Assembly: GCF_040833985.1 (NCBI RefSeq)
Contig: NZ_CP162139.1
Location: 2,128,001 to 2,192,000, forward strand
Direction: 5' to 3'
Length of the DNA: 64,000 nucleotides
Source: Leptospira sp. WS4.C2
Lineage (GTDB): Bacteria; Spirochaetota; Leptospiria; Leptospirales; Leptospiraceae
This document shows, piece by piece, positions 1 to 8,632 of this stretch (positions are counted from its first letter, which is position 1; each line of letters begins with the position of its first letter). Below the pieces are notes generated by a model. That model was not told where the DNA came from and did no database searches. It was given only the letters and a program-made list of their open reading frames with translations. A program made the translations under genes and the position numbers.

Positions 1-45
1 CAAGTCGACTCGTTAGCTGTCGTGATTAGTTGATAATTCAAATAT

Positions 46-900
46 TTAAATACTTACAGAGAATAACAAAGTATCACACATACCCAATGACGCTAAACTC
101 GCTTCATAGGAACTGTTCAATGCATCGGAATTTAAAAAATTCCACTTAATATGTCCACCAGGTTCGCCTTTAGATAACCAATATAAATGATTTGATAAAG
201 GATACCTTTGAACCTGCTTTATCCAATTTAATGTTAAACCAGTTTTATCAACTAGTTTGACTAAATTACTAGCATTAAATAAGTATAAGTGCTGACTCCA
301 ATAGGTAAATTCCGAAAAGGGTTTCGATTCATATAAACGAAGTAATACGTCAGAGGAACTCGGTATCTCAAAAAACATTTTACCATTTGGCTTTAATAAT
401 TTGGATAGAGTAGTGATGATATCAGCAGGATCACTAATGTGTTCAATCACGTGAAAAGCGGTGATTAAATCAAATTTTCTATTTGAATGAAGGGCCAATT
501 CTAAATTTTCCCAAACGGACAATTGATTAACAGAAAAATGTTCCTGAAGTCTTTTTTCTAGTTCAATACCATAAACTGCGGAAGCTACTTCTTTGGATTT
601 TAATAAAAATCCACCGTTTCCACAGCCAAAATCAAGAACTTCCCTTCCCCGAATATTCTCCTTTAAAAATTGGAATCTTCTCTCGTCATCAACTTCAGTT
701 TCTGAGAGCCAAGTTTTAATCGAGGGAAGGCTATTTCCATGCATACCAGAATTCTGATAATGTTCATTTGAAATATGTTTTTGACTCGAAAGGTAAACCA
801 GGTGACAATCTCTACACTCGCATATGTCTAGATCTGAACGGTCCCTAACCTTTCCTGGTAATACTTTGTATTGATTTGAGCCACAAAGGTAACAGTTCAT
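46..900 (-). CDS. Class I SAM-dependent methyltransferase with N-terminal zinc-finger Cys pairs
   Basis: Probable small-molecule or sugar methyltransferase, the last gene of the glycan locus. The N-terminus carries two Cys pairs (C3/C6 and C29/C32), as in methyltransferases that precede the Methyltransf_11/23 fold with a zinc knuckle. SAM motif I is VLDFGCGNGGF at about residues 88-98, with an acidic residue after the next strand (GIELE) and a post-motif FHVIEHISDP at about 149-158. The 284 aa length is normal for the group. The gene lies 5 bases downstream of the kdnB-like gene on the same strand. I infer O- or N-methylation of the nonulosonic acid or another glycan residue. The exact acceptor cannot be read from sequence. 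Confidence 0.8.
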   Translation of the reverse strand: MNCYLCGSNQYKVLPGKVRDRSDLDICECRDCHLVYLSSQKHISNEHYQNSGMHGNSLPSIKTWLSETEVDDERRFQFLKENIRGREVLDFGCGNGGFLLKSKEVASAVYGIELEKRLQEHFSVNQLSVWENLELALHSNRKFDLITAFHVIEHISDPADIITTLSKLLKPNGKMFFEIPSSSDVLLRLYESKPFSEFTYWSQHLYLFNASNLVKLVDKTGLTLNWIKQVQRYPLSNHLYWLSKGEPGGHIKWNFLNSDALNSSYEASLASLGMCDTLLFSVSI

Positions 901-905
901 CGATT

Positions 906-1976
906 TTACATTCTTTGATAAAGTTTTACAATTTTATCAGGTGTAAGTATTTCTTTCCAATTATCTCCTAACGCATTTGTTAGTGGCCTTTCCATTCTCA
1001 GAGTCATGTCAACCATTCGCTGAATAGCATCAGCTCCCAAAGAATGGGTAACTCCTTTAGGTAAGGTAATCTTATGTTTTTTCAACATATTTCTAAACTT
1101 TTCGACAAATGGTCCATAATACTCTTCTAACACGTCGAAGGCAATACAATTGGCATAACCATGTCTATAACCTAACTCTAAACTCAAGCCATAAGAAAGA
1201 GCATGACAAACTCCAACTTCGGAATTAACGATGGATACTCCGCCCAGGTACGATGCCGTCATCAGCTGATCATCATCGCCATTTTCTAAAAATACATTCT
1301 CACATAACTCTAATGCTTTACTAGCATATCCTCTTGCTAATTCATTTATCATTGTTCCCTGAAGACTTTCAACACAATGAATATAACAATCCATGCCAGA
1401 ATGAAACCTTTGTTCAGTAGGAACATTTTTTATCAAACTACTGTCGAGAATGATGGCATCAAACATACTATAGTCGCTATTGATACCAAACTTTCTATCT
1501 TTACCCATAAGCACAGCGGTTCTACTTGCTTCTGCACCTGAACCCGCAACAGTTGGTATACCAATTTTATGTATTCCCGGATTTGGAACTAAATCCCAAC
1601 CCTGATATAGGCTAGAGGAACCCTCATTACATAAAACCACAGAAATTGCTTTTGCAACATCCATAGAACTTCCACCGCCGATTCCAATGATCGAAGTTGG
1701 TTTTTTGTTCCCTTTAATCTTAAGGATTCGATCCTTAATTTCATCAACCTGATAAGTTGCAGGTTCCTTTTTACTTGCGGGAAAGAACTCTATTATGTCA
1801 TTTTGTGTAGAATTGATTCGAGAAACTATGTCAGAATCTTTGTGAACATCATCGATTACAAAAACGTAATAATCATCTGCACTTGATTTACCAGGCAATA
1901 ATTCAGCTAAGCGATTAAGACTGTTAGCACCAAATAACAAACGTGGGACTTGTTTAAAAATTCTAAAATTTGACAT
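906..1976 (-). CDS. kdnB: Iron-containing alcohol dehydrogenase, KdnB-type (3-deoxy-octulosonate 8-oxidase-like)
   Basis: This protein resembles KdnB of Shewanella, which oxidises the C8 alcohol of Kdo to an aldehyde so that the aminotransferase KdnA can make 8-amino-Kdo (Kdo8N). Seen in the sequence: the NAD-binding GIGGGSSMDVAKA stretch near residues 97-109, the GTVAGSGAEASRTAV-like segment (here starting IPTVAGSG), and the metal site built from GMDCYIHCVE, the VCHALSYGL histidine and the YRHGYANC histidine. By recall, the segments around YQGWDL, FGINSDYSMFD and MDCYIHCVESL follow Shewanella KdnB closely. The 356 aa length fits. It overlaps the CMP-sugar synthetase by one base (TAATG). With a NeuB-type synthase nearby, the substrate could be a nonulosonate instead of Kdo. 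Confidence 0.8.
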   Translation of the reverse strand: MSNFRIFKQVPRLLFGANSLNRLAELLPGKSSADDYYVFVIDDVHKDSDIVSRINSTQNDIIEFFPASKKEPATYQVDEIKDRILKIKGNKKPTSIIGIGGGSSMDVAKAISVVLCNEGSSSLYQGWDLVPNPGIHKIGIPTVAGSGAEASRTAVLMGKDRKFGINSDYSMFDAIILDSSLIKNVPTEQRFHSGMDCYIHCVESLQGTMINELARGYASKALELCENVFLENGDDDQLMTASYLGGVSIVNSEVGVCHALSYGLSLELGYRHGYANCIAFDVLEEYYGPFVEKFRNMLKKHKITLPKGVTHSLGADAIQRMVDMTLRMERPLTNALGDNWKEILTPDKIVKLYQRM

Positions 1977-2605
1977 TAAAATTCCTCTTTATACTCTTTC
2001 ATTAACATTTCTAATATCTTAAAATCTATTTCATCATCTATTTCGAAATTCTGTATTTTTGAATTTTCGAATCGACATATCCGATCGCCAAACCATTTCC
2101 CTTGTTCAACTATCGATCTTGATAAAACATAAACATTACCATCATCGTAGAAAAAACCTTTATAGTCTTGCCTTCTCAGATTATTGTGAGAGCCAAACTC
2201 CTTATATTTACACCAAAAGCCTGTAGCTAAATTTGAGTAATTGTTTGAAAGATATTCTTTCAAACAATTATCAATCAAATCTTTACTTCTAAGAGGTGAA
2301 GTCGGCTGTAAAACTATGAAGTTTAAAGCTTCGGGAATTTTTTTAGCTATATCCTCAATCACTGCAATGGTTGTAGCTTCATCAGAAGCAAGTTCTGCGC
2401 TCCGCATGATAACCTCACAACCATTCGATTTCGCAATATTTGCTATCTCTTCACTATCAGTGGAAACTAAAAATCTATCTATTAATTTTGATTTTCTTGC
2501 AGCCTCAATAGACCAAACAATTAAAGGTTTACCATTCAAAAGGCGTATATTCTTTCCAGGAAGGCCTTTACTGCCACCTCGTGCAGGTATGATCGCTAAA
2601 TTCAA
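1976..2605 (-). CDS. CMP-nonulosonate/acylneuraminate cytidylyltransferase
   Basis: Activates an acidic 2-keto sugar with CTP to a CMP-sugar for transfer. The N-terminus has the cytidylyltransferase signature IIPARGGSKGLPGKNIRLL (residues 5-23) that binds CTP, followed by PLIVWSIEAA, LVSTDSEEIA and the LQPTSPLR motif near residues 99-106. The 209 aa length is near the low end for NeuA/PseF/Kdn synthetases and no extra domain is visible. It sits between the KdnB-like oxidase and the DegT aminotransferase, with a 1-base overlap downstream. I infer it activates the product of this second nonulosonate branch. It belongs to the NeuA type and differs from the SpsF type at 17928 and 23544. Confidence 0.85.
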   Translation of the reverse strand: MNLAIIPARGGSKGLPGKNIRLLNGKPLIVWSIEAARKSKLIDRFLVSTDSEEIANIAKSNGCEVIMRSAELASDEATTIAVIEDIAKKIPEALNFIVLQPTSPLRSKDLIDNCLKEYLSNNYSNLATGFWCKYKEFGSHNNLRRQDYKGFFYDDGNVYVLSRSIVEQGKWFGDRICRFENSKIQNFEIDDEIDFKILEMLMKEYKEEF

Positions 2606-2606
2606 A

Positions 2607-3791
2607 TTAACCTCTTAACTCTAAAATAGCATTTTTAATAGATTCTAACATATAATCAAAATCAGATTCAGGAAGAGTAATATGGAAAGGGAATGAAACC
2701 ATATTATCAAAGTAATCATCAGTTTTTGGGCAATTTGCTTCGCCGAAACCCATTTTCTTAAACAGATCGTATCGATTTAAAGGATAATATTGAACAATCG
2801 CCTGAACCTTGTATTTTTTGCTTAGTAAAGACAAAAATTCATCACGAGATTTACCATATTCCTTACCTTCATATTTAGCCACTAACAAGTGATGGCTGTG
2901 CGACTCATCATTGGTAATTTTCTGAAATCTTAATTCAGGAAATTCAGACAATACTTGACGAAACTTTTTCGCCCTATTTCGTCTAGCCGACGTAAGTAAG
3001 TCTAATCTTTTCAGTAATACCGTACCTAATGCTGCCTGAGCTTCCGTTAAACTAAAGTTATGTGGCCATATGTCAACTATATCTAAATCTACATTTGACA
3101 TAGCAGGAATCCAGTATTCTTTTTTATTTAAAAAAGGCGCATGACCATTGTGGCGTATACCAGGAATTTTCTTTGCCAAATCTTCATTTTTTAAGGTGAT
3201 GATTCCACCCTCACCCAAGGTAGTGATATTTTTTTGACCGTGGAAACTGTAAGCTCCAAAATCACCGAAAGTTCCGCATACCTTACCATTGAGCTTTGCA
3301 CCTAAAGATTGGGCACAATCTTCAACGACTAGTATATTTTTTGACTTAGCAAAGTTGACAATTTCTTCAATATTAGGAATAATCATCCCATATAAATGAA
3401 CCACAACAATAACCTTAGTTTTTTCAGTAACTAAAGCTTTAATACTATCTAAAGAAATAAGAAAAGTATCTGACTCGATATCAGCCCAAACTAATTTGGC
3501 ACCTGTTCGACCAAATGGAATAGCCGATGCACAATATGTATGTGAAGGCAAAATTACTTCATCACCAGGTTTCACTCCCGCTAAATCTGCAATTAATTCT
3601 AAAGCATGGGTGGCATTAGTCACTCCAAAACAAGTTTGACCACCAATGTAATCAGAGAATGCTTTTTCAAATTCTACTAAGTATTTCCCCTGAGTCTGCG
3701 GGTCTGCACTTCGCATAACATTGACTACAGTATTAATTTCTTCTTCCGTATACTCTATTGATTTCCCAGACCACTTAACTTTAAAGTCCAT
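2607..3791 (-). CDS. DegT/DnrJ/EryC1/StrS-family PLP aminotransferase (possible KdnA role)
   Basis: Sugar aminotransferase of 394 aa. The PLP features are TNATHALE (phosphate and stacking region, about 58-65), VEDCAQSLGA with D158 facing the pyridine nitrogen, and the Schiff-base lysine K187 in SFHGQKN followed by TLGEGG. It lies 15 bases after the NeuB fusion gene and one base before the CMP synthetase, with the KdnB-like oxidase next. In Shewanella, KdnA (same family) works directly after KdnB, so I infer this enzyme aminates the aldehyde made by the KdnB-like gene. A direct amination of a UDP- or GDP-sugar is the main alternative. Family assignment is firm; the substrate is not. Confidence 0.83.
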   Translation of the reverse strand: MDFKVKWSGKSIEYTEEEINTVVNVMRSADPQTQGKYLVEFEKAFSDYIGGQTCFGVTNATHALELIADLAGVKPGDEVILPSHTYCASAIPFGRTGAKLVWADIESDTFLISLDSIKALVTEKTKVIVVVHLYGMIIPNIEEIVNFAKSKNILVVEDCAQSLGAKLNGKVCGTFGDFGAYSFHGQKNITTLGEGGIITLKNEDLAKKIPGIRHNGHAPFLNKKEYWIPAMSNVDLDIVDIWPHNFSLTEAQAALGTVLLKRLDLLTSARRNRAKKFRQVLSEFPELRFQKITNDESHSHHLLVAKYEGKEYGKSRDEFLSLLSKKYKVQAIVQYYPLNRYDLFKKMGFGEANCPKTDDYFDNMVSFPFHITLPESDFDYMLESIKNAILELRG

Positions 3792-3805
3792 ATTTTTCCT
3801 TTTTA

Positions 3806-6079
3806 TTAAAAATTAAATTTTTCTAACCGACTCAGCGCAATCCAAAACCCTTCTCCTTGGTTTTTATGTCCTTGCCATATTTCGGGTATAAATGAAGCCT
3901 TTGGAGAAATTTCTTTTAACAACCTTGCCAATTGTAGGAAATCAATTTCGCCTTCCCCAATTTGCAAACCTTCTCCGTCTACACCGGTTGCATCAACAAC
4001 ATGCATATGCGCAATATAAGGAGAAATTGTTTCTAAAAAATCCGTAAAGGACCAATGAAAATGATTACAAGCGAGTTTAGAATGAGATATATCCAAACAG
4101 ATTCTTGAGTTCGTAGATATACAAAAATTAGAAATATCTTCGGAGGATAGAAACAGATTATGGTATCTTTGGCCTCCGAAATGCCAAGGGAAAGGTGGCA
4201 TAGTTTGTGGAATGATTTCCACTCCAGTTGTGTCTAATTTTTTTAAAGATTCCTTATAGTTTTCATAGAGATGTGATTTTTCCGATTTTGGTAAAAAATA
4301 ATCGTCAGAGAACCCACCGACATTAGTAACAATTAATGGATTCGATTTCATATTCGGAAAAAAACTTTTCAGTGCTTTCGTGATATCAATCACTCTCTGC
4401 ATGTTTTCAATGGATTGATTACGATAGTTTAAATCATTCGAACATAAATCTAATAGATGATCTCCCTCAAAAAGTTCCGGACTATGGACGACAAAATCGA
4501 CTTCATAGCTTCCTTCGATATAATCGAAGAGTTTTAACTCCAAATCCTTATAACTTAAATGGAATTCTACTAAATCCATTCTTGATAATTTAATCATTGA
4601 ACGAAAATCGTGAAAACGTACAGGCAAACCCCATGGACGCGTAAAATTATATTTCTCTTTAATTTCTAATGCAGTTTCATTTAAATCAGATAGAAAGAAA
4701 AAATCACCTTTAGCAAAATTTCTCTTAGCTACTTTACCGACTAAATCCTTTTTCAAATAAGGAGCAAGGCCCTTTCCCGGGCTGCGAGTTGTTACCATTG
4801 AAGAAGATATCATTTCGCCTACTTTTATATCTTGATTGGAAACTAAACTTTTACCTAATGTTTCCCGATTCATTAGCTCACCTTGAGTAATGATTCGATT
4901 TCTACTTTCTCCTAACGAATCTTCAATTTGCCTGATACCTAATACCATTTCTTTAAATTCGTCCGGCAATAAACTGACTTTGTGATCGTTGCCTTCGAAA
5001 GATTTGTCTAGTGTAAAATGTTTTTCAATTACCTTTGCGCCTAAAGCAATAGAAGCCAAGGGAACATGGTATCCTCGTTCATGCCCTGAATAACCCACTA
5101 TACAATTACCAATACTTTTCAATCTATTTAGATATGCTAAATTAATATCTTTAAAAGGAGCAGGATATGTTGAATTACAATGTAGCAAAATATATTGTGC
5201 TCCAACATCTTGCAAAATTTTTACAGCATTGATTATTTCCACTTCATTAGTCATACCCGTCGAACAAATCAATGGTTTGCCAGAAGATGCGACCAACCGA
5301 ATAAACTCATGATTTGTGAAGTCTGCAGAAGCTATTTTATAGGCCTGCACTCCATATTTTTCTAAAGCATAAAAACTATTTTCGTCCCAAGGCGTACATA
5401 GCGGCAAAATATCTAATTCGTTACAATAATCAAATAAACGAAATAATTGATCATTGGAAAGCTGAAACTTACTCAATAAATCAAGTGTATATTGTGATCC
5501 CAAATCTTCGGATGCATCATTAAAATCACCTTGGTTATTGTATAAGGATTGTAAGTCCCTCATTTGAAACTTGGCACAATCTGCTCCGGCGTATTTTGCC
5601 TTCTCAATTAGTTTCTTCGCTAAATCAAAATCTCCATTGTGATTATTACCAATTTCAGCAATTATAAATGAAGGAGACTTCTCATCCAAAACAAACGAAC
5701 CAATTGATATTTCTTCAGATCCTACCCTTGCCACCGACTCCAGTTTAAAGTTATCATCTACGAGGGGAATAATAGAGATCGCCTGACTCAATGTTTGTCG
5801 AATCCGGTCAGCACTCTCATCAACATGTAAATATTTGAAATTTTTATTTATAATTAGTTGGACAGACTGATTCAGGTTATGATTAACAATTGTATCATCA
5901 AGAATCCATCTTCGAAAATCACCATCAGTCAATACTCCGATTATACGATTATCTTCGGTTACAGCAAAGACAGTTTTTGCTTTATTTGACTCAATTTTCT
6001 TAAGTGAATTTCGAATTGAATCTTCACAAAAAACAATATACTTTGAAATTTTCTTATCAATAATCATCTGATTAGCCAA
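3806..6079 (-). CDS. NeuB-family nonulosonate synthase fused to CBS pair, SAF domain and TIM-barrel
   Basis: A 757 aa multidomain enzyme. Residues about 1-125 form a CBS-like pair (ESNKAKTVFAVTEDNRIIGV, TDGDFRRWI). About 130-380 is the NeuB barrel that condenses PEP with a hexose or hexosamine: FIIAEIGNNHNGD, AKFQMR, LPLCTPWDE, AYKIASAD, ICSTGM, LLHCNSTYPAP, GYSGHERG and KVIEKHFTLDK. About 395-470 is a SAF (antifreeze-like) domain (TLGKSLVSNQDIKVGE, TRSPGKGL). About 490-757 resembles an AP-endonuclease-2/xylose-isomerase barrel (DISHSKLACNHFHW, HMHVVDATG, GEGEIDF, FIPEIWQGH). It overlaps the upstream gene by 8 bases. Similar long NeuB proteins are known; the barrel may supply or epimerise the substrate. 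It is clearly distinct from PseI at 20664. Confidence 0.88.
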   Translation of the reverse strand: MANQMIIDKKISKYIVFCEDSIRNSLKKIESNKAKTVFAVTEDNRIIGVLTDGDFRRWILDDTIVNHNLNQSVQLIINKNFKYLHVDESADRIRQTLSQAISIIPLVDDNFKLESVARVGSEEISIGSFVLDEKSPSFIIAEIGNNHNGDFDLAKKLIEKAKYAGADCAKFQMRDLQSLYNNQGDFNDASEDLGSQYTLDLLSKFQLSNDQLFRLFDYCNELDILPLCTPWDENSFYALEKYGVQAYKIASADFTNHEFIRLVASSGKPLICSTGMTNEVEIINAVKILQDVGAQYILLHCNSTYPAPFKDINLAYLNRLKSIGNCIVGYSGHERGYHVPLASIALGAKVIEKHFTLDKSFEGNDHKVSLLPDEFKEMVLGIRQIEDSLGESRNRIITQGELMNRETLGKSLVSNQDIKVGEMISSSMVTTRSPGKGLAPYLKKDLVGKVAKRNFAKGDFFFLSDLNETALEIKEKYNFTRPWGLPVRFHDFRSMIKLSRMDLVEFHLSYKDLELKLFDYIEGSYEVDFVVHSPELFEGDHLLDLCSNDLNYRNQSIENMQRVIDITKALKSFFPNMKSNPLIVTNVGGFSDDYFLPKSEKSHLYENYKESLKKLDTTGVEIIPQTMPPFPWHFGGQRYHNLFLSSEDISNFCISTNSRICLDISHSKLACNHFHWSFTDFLETISPYIAHMHVVDATGVDGEGLQIGEGEIDFLQLARLLKEISPKASFIPEIWQGHKNQGEGFWIALSRLEKFNF

Positions 6080-7325
6080 ACACTTTCCTTAAATATCTTA
6101 CCATAAACTTGCTTGGCCCATGAATGAATGAATTATAGTCGTATTGTCTTAGATTTTGCATAGACCATGCACCTGAGTTTTGAACCAAACATCGCAAAAC
6201 AACTAGAGATTCTAAGAATATTTTTAACACTCTTATTAAAAAGATTTTTATGTAAGAGGATTTTTCGATATTTTTCAAATTGTTAAGAATATCATTCACA
6301 ACAAAGTCAATTGAATTCGAATTTTCTGACTTATCTATTGAATACAAATCAATCAAATATTCATTTAGTTTTTTAGACTTCTTAGGTATCAAATCGCGTT
6401 CTAAACATAATGAATAAAGGTCCGAAATAGTTTTGGGATTGTAACTACCTTCCCTTGTCAGTTTTCTCCATTCTGCTAAGTTAGGAGGTCCTTTGTAGTC
6501 AAATAGAGAATCAATACAAATAACTGGAATACCAGCCAAATATGGTTCTAAAAAGGCAGATGACACAGTGCCCACCACTTTATCTAAAGTACCTAACCAC
6601 TCATAATAATCAAATCCATCATTAACTTCAAAACCTTCACCAAAAAAATCTTTTAAGATCTTATATGCTTTAACATTTTCATTGGGATGCGGCCTAAATG
6701 AAACTTTGTATCCATTTTTTATTAAATACGAAGTCATATCTCGAATGATTAGAAAAGAATCTAAATCAACATGCCATCTTTCAATGTGCCGTTGTTCCAT
6801 ATACCTAAGATTTTCGAAATTATGACGGCTATCGAAGGAGTTTATTAATTCGTATCTTCCTAAAATTCCGATTCTTTTTTCAGTTCTTGAATTCGAAATT
6901 GCCTTAATTAGATCATTCCGAATACAACCAGAAACTTCTATCTCACACTCTTTGATATTTCGATTCTTTTGTAACCAATCTTTACTCCATTGATTCCAAA
7001 TATATACCTTATCGAAATTACCAAAATCTACGTACTCGGGATAGGTTGCAGCGATATCATGGTCAACCCTCACAATCCCCTCCACTTCAGTAATTATGAT
7101 CTTTGTGCCTTTTTGACGAAGATTTTTTAAAGTTTGGTTAGGTAAGGTAAATGGATGGGAGAGTATTAATAAATCAGGAGTAATTATCTTTAACAAATAG
7201 GTCGTACTAGAACGTGAAGTTAAAATTACAGCAAAACCATTATCTTCTAGTTGTCTCGACAAAAGCCAAGCAGATGAATATTCTCTTCGAAGTGCATCAA
7301 CGTGAATTAATACTATTGGTTTCAT
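6072..7325 (-). CDS. Surface carbohydrate biosynthesis protein, GT-B-like
   Basis: Probable glycosyltransferase-like protein (417 aa) of the surface-polysaccharide type. It starts with a Rossmann strand (PIVLIHVDALRREYSSAWLL). The second half has SFRPHPNENVKAYKIL at about 208-223, a form of the RPHP motif found in capsule and surface-glycan GT-B proteins, then GTVSSAFLEPYLAGIPVICIDS, where GxxxSAFLEP resembles the sugar-nucleotide phosphate-binding region. The C-terminal 80 residues are basic and hydrophobic, suggesting peripheral membrane attachment. It precedes and overlaps the NeuB fusion. I infer transfer of a nonulosonic acid or phosphosugar; the donor is unknown. The 14269 gene carries a related RPHP motif. 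Confidence 0.6.
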   Translation of the reverse strand: MKPIVLIHVDALRREYSSAWLLSRQLEDNGFAVILTSRSSTTYLLKIITPDLLILSHPFTLPNQTLKNLRQKGTKIIITEVEGIVRVDHDIAATYPEYVDFGNFDKVYIWNQWSKDWLQKNRNIKECEIEVSGCIRNDLIKAISNSRTEKRIGILGRYELINSFDSRHNFENLRYMEQRHIERWHVDLDSFLIIRDMTSYLIKNGYKVSFRPHPNENVKAYKILKDFFGEGFEVNDGFDYYEWLGTLDKVVGTVSSAFLEPYLAGIPVICIDSLFDYKGPPNLAEWRKLTREGSYNPKTISDLYSLCLERDLIPKKSKKLNEYLIDLYSIDKSENSNSIDFVVNDILNNLKNIEKSSYIKIFLIRVLKIFLESLVVLRCLVQNSGAWSMQNLRQYDYNSFIHGPSKFMVRYLRKVFG

Positions 7326-7328
7326 AAT

Positions 7329-8570
7329 CTATGGATATCCTTTTCCAATGGTAATATAATCTTCAGTATTATTTTCAAAATGATTGTCAATGGAAGGCCA
7401 AACAAATTCAGACTTTTCCTTTTCGATATCAAACAATGTGGACGGACCGGCAAATTGATATTTCCGATATTCGACTTCTTTCCAGAATATAGGATGTTGG
7501 TGTTCGCCCAAAATAAACTCAAACGATCGATTGTCGAGATTCAACCACTCTAAAAAAATTTTACGAAATTCTGGCTCTCGTGATTCATAATTCCTAATTA
7601 TAGAAATTCCCTGTTTCCGCGTAATACGTTTGTGGCGAATTTCTCTTGTTACATGATCGGTTACTTTTGAATAACCTGTTTTTTTAAGTTTAATCCAGTC
7701 ATGTAAATTTGAATAATTAAAACAATCAATATAATCATATTGATCAGGTGTGCGATTCAATTTCGAAGTTTTATAACCATATGTTTTAATCATTTCTTCG
7801 TGCTGAGCAATCGGATCCCAACGAAAAAAATTAGCTAAATAGATTCCCCTTGTTCCAGTTACATGCAGGTCAAAAACGCTGGGATAAAAATACTGCCAAA
7901 CATCCTCTTCCGATAAACTACCGGAAATTCCAAGTAAATCCTCAGCTTCTACTCCGAACAAATCATGATCTTTACGATATCGCCTGGACATTTCTACTTC
8001 ATGATGATGGGAAAACATACCAACTTGCTCCATTCCTTGATGGGCTCCCCAAATAATTAGAGGAATCTTATATTTAACAGATGTTTGCACAGGAAAGACA
8101 GATTGGCCAGCAAGACAATGCCAATAAATAGAACCATACTCAGCCAAAGTTTGCCGTGTAATTTTTTTCACCGAATCAGGTTTCACATTCTGAATAATCA
8201 AATCAACATTAAACTGAATTCTTAGATTTGATAAGTTCTTAATACCAACTTCAGTATTGTAATATTTATTATAGGAAACAAGTAATGGATTTAATTTCAG
8301 AATATTCTTAACGATATGTACTATATAATAAGAGTCTTGACCACCAGTTACAGGAACTATACAATCATAATTTCTTCCGGATTTACTCCGGTAAGGTTTT
8401 ATCATTTCAATTAGCTTATTCTTCTTAGAATTCCAATCAATTTCGTCTTTTTCTTCATGGATGCGACATCCAGAACAAATTCCCTCATCATCAATCACAA
8501 GACCCAATGGATGAAAATTGGTATAAAGGCATCTTCTGCAAATTTTCAATTCTGATAGCTGATATTTCAT
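7329..8570 (-). CDS. N-acetyl sugar amidotransferase, WbpG/PseA family, with variant PP-loop
   Basis: ATP-PPi-type amidotransferase that turns a sugar acetamido group into an acetamidino group, using ammonia delivered by HisH/HisF partners. Two zinc-type Cys pairs are at C11/C14 and C32/C35. The PP-loop is TGGQDS at residues 75-80, a departure from the usual SGGxDS, while the paralogue at 10004 has SGGKDS. Other family segments are IVPVTGG, NPLLVSYNKYYNTEVGIKNL and IPLIIWGAHQGMEQ. At 413 aa it is slightly longer than the paralogue. It follows hisF in the operon after 62 bases that show no structure. I infer a second amidination site or a diverged substrate; loss of activity is possible. Confidence 0.82.
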   Translation of the reverse strand: MKYQLSELKICRRCLYTNFHPLGLVIDDEGICSGCRIHEEKDEIDWNSKKNKLIEMIKPYRSKSGRNYDCIVPVTGGQDSYYIVHIVKNILKLNPLLVSYNKYYNTEVGIKNLSNLRIQFNVDLIIQNVKPDSVKKITRQTLAEYGSIYWHCLAGQSVFPVQTSVKYKIPLIIWGAHQGMEQVGMFSHHHEVEMSRRYRKDHDLFGVEAEDLLGISGSLSEEDVWQYFYPSVFDLHVTGTRGIYLANFFRWDPIAQHEEMIKTYGYKTSKLNRTPDQYDYIDCFNYSNLHDWIKLKKTGYSKVTDHVTREIRHKRITRKQGISIIRNYESREPEFRKIFLEWLNLDNRSFEFILGEHQHPIFWKEVEYRKYQFAGPSTLFDIEKEKSEFVWPSIDNHFENNTEDYITIGKGYP

Positions 8571-8632
8571 TTTTTAAAAGGACTAATTATTTTCGATTTT
8601 GATGATTTTATAACTGAACTGAAAGGTTAGCT

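Noticed and set aside
2241..2618. Plus-strand open frame of 125 codons inside the CMP-sugar synthetase gene
   Set aside because: Antisense to a clear cytidylyltransferase with intact motifs; low-complexity translation, no family features.
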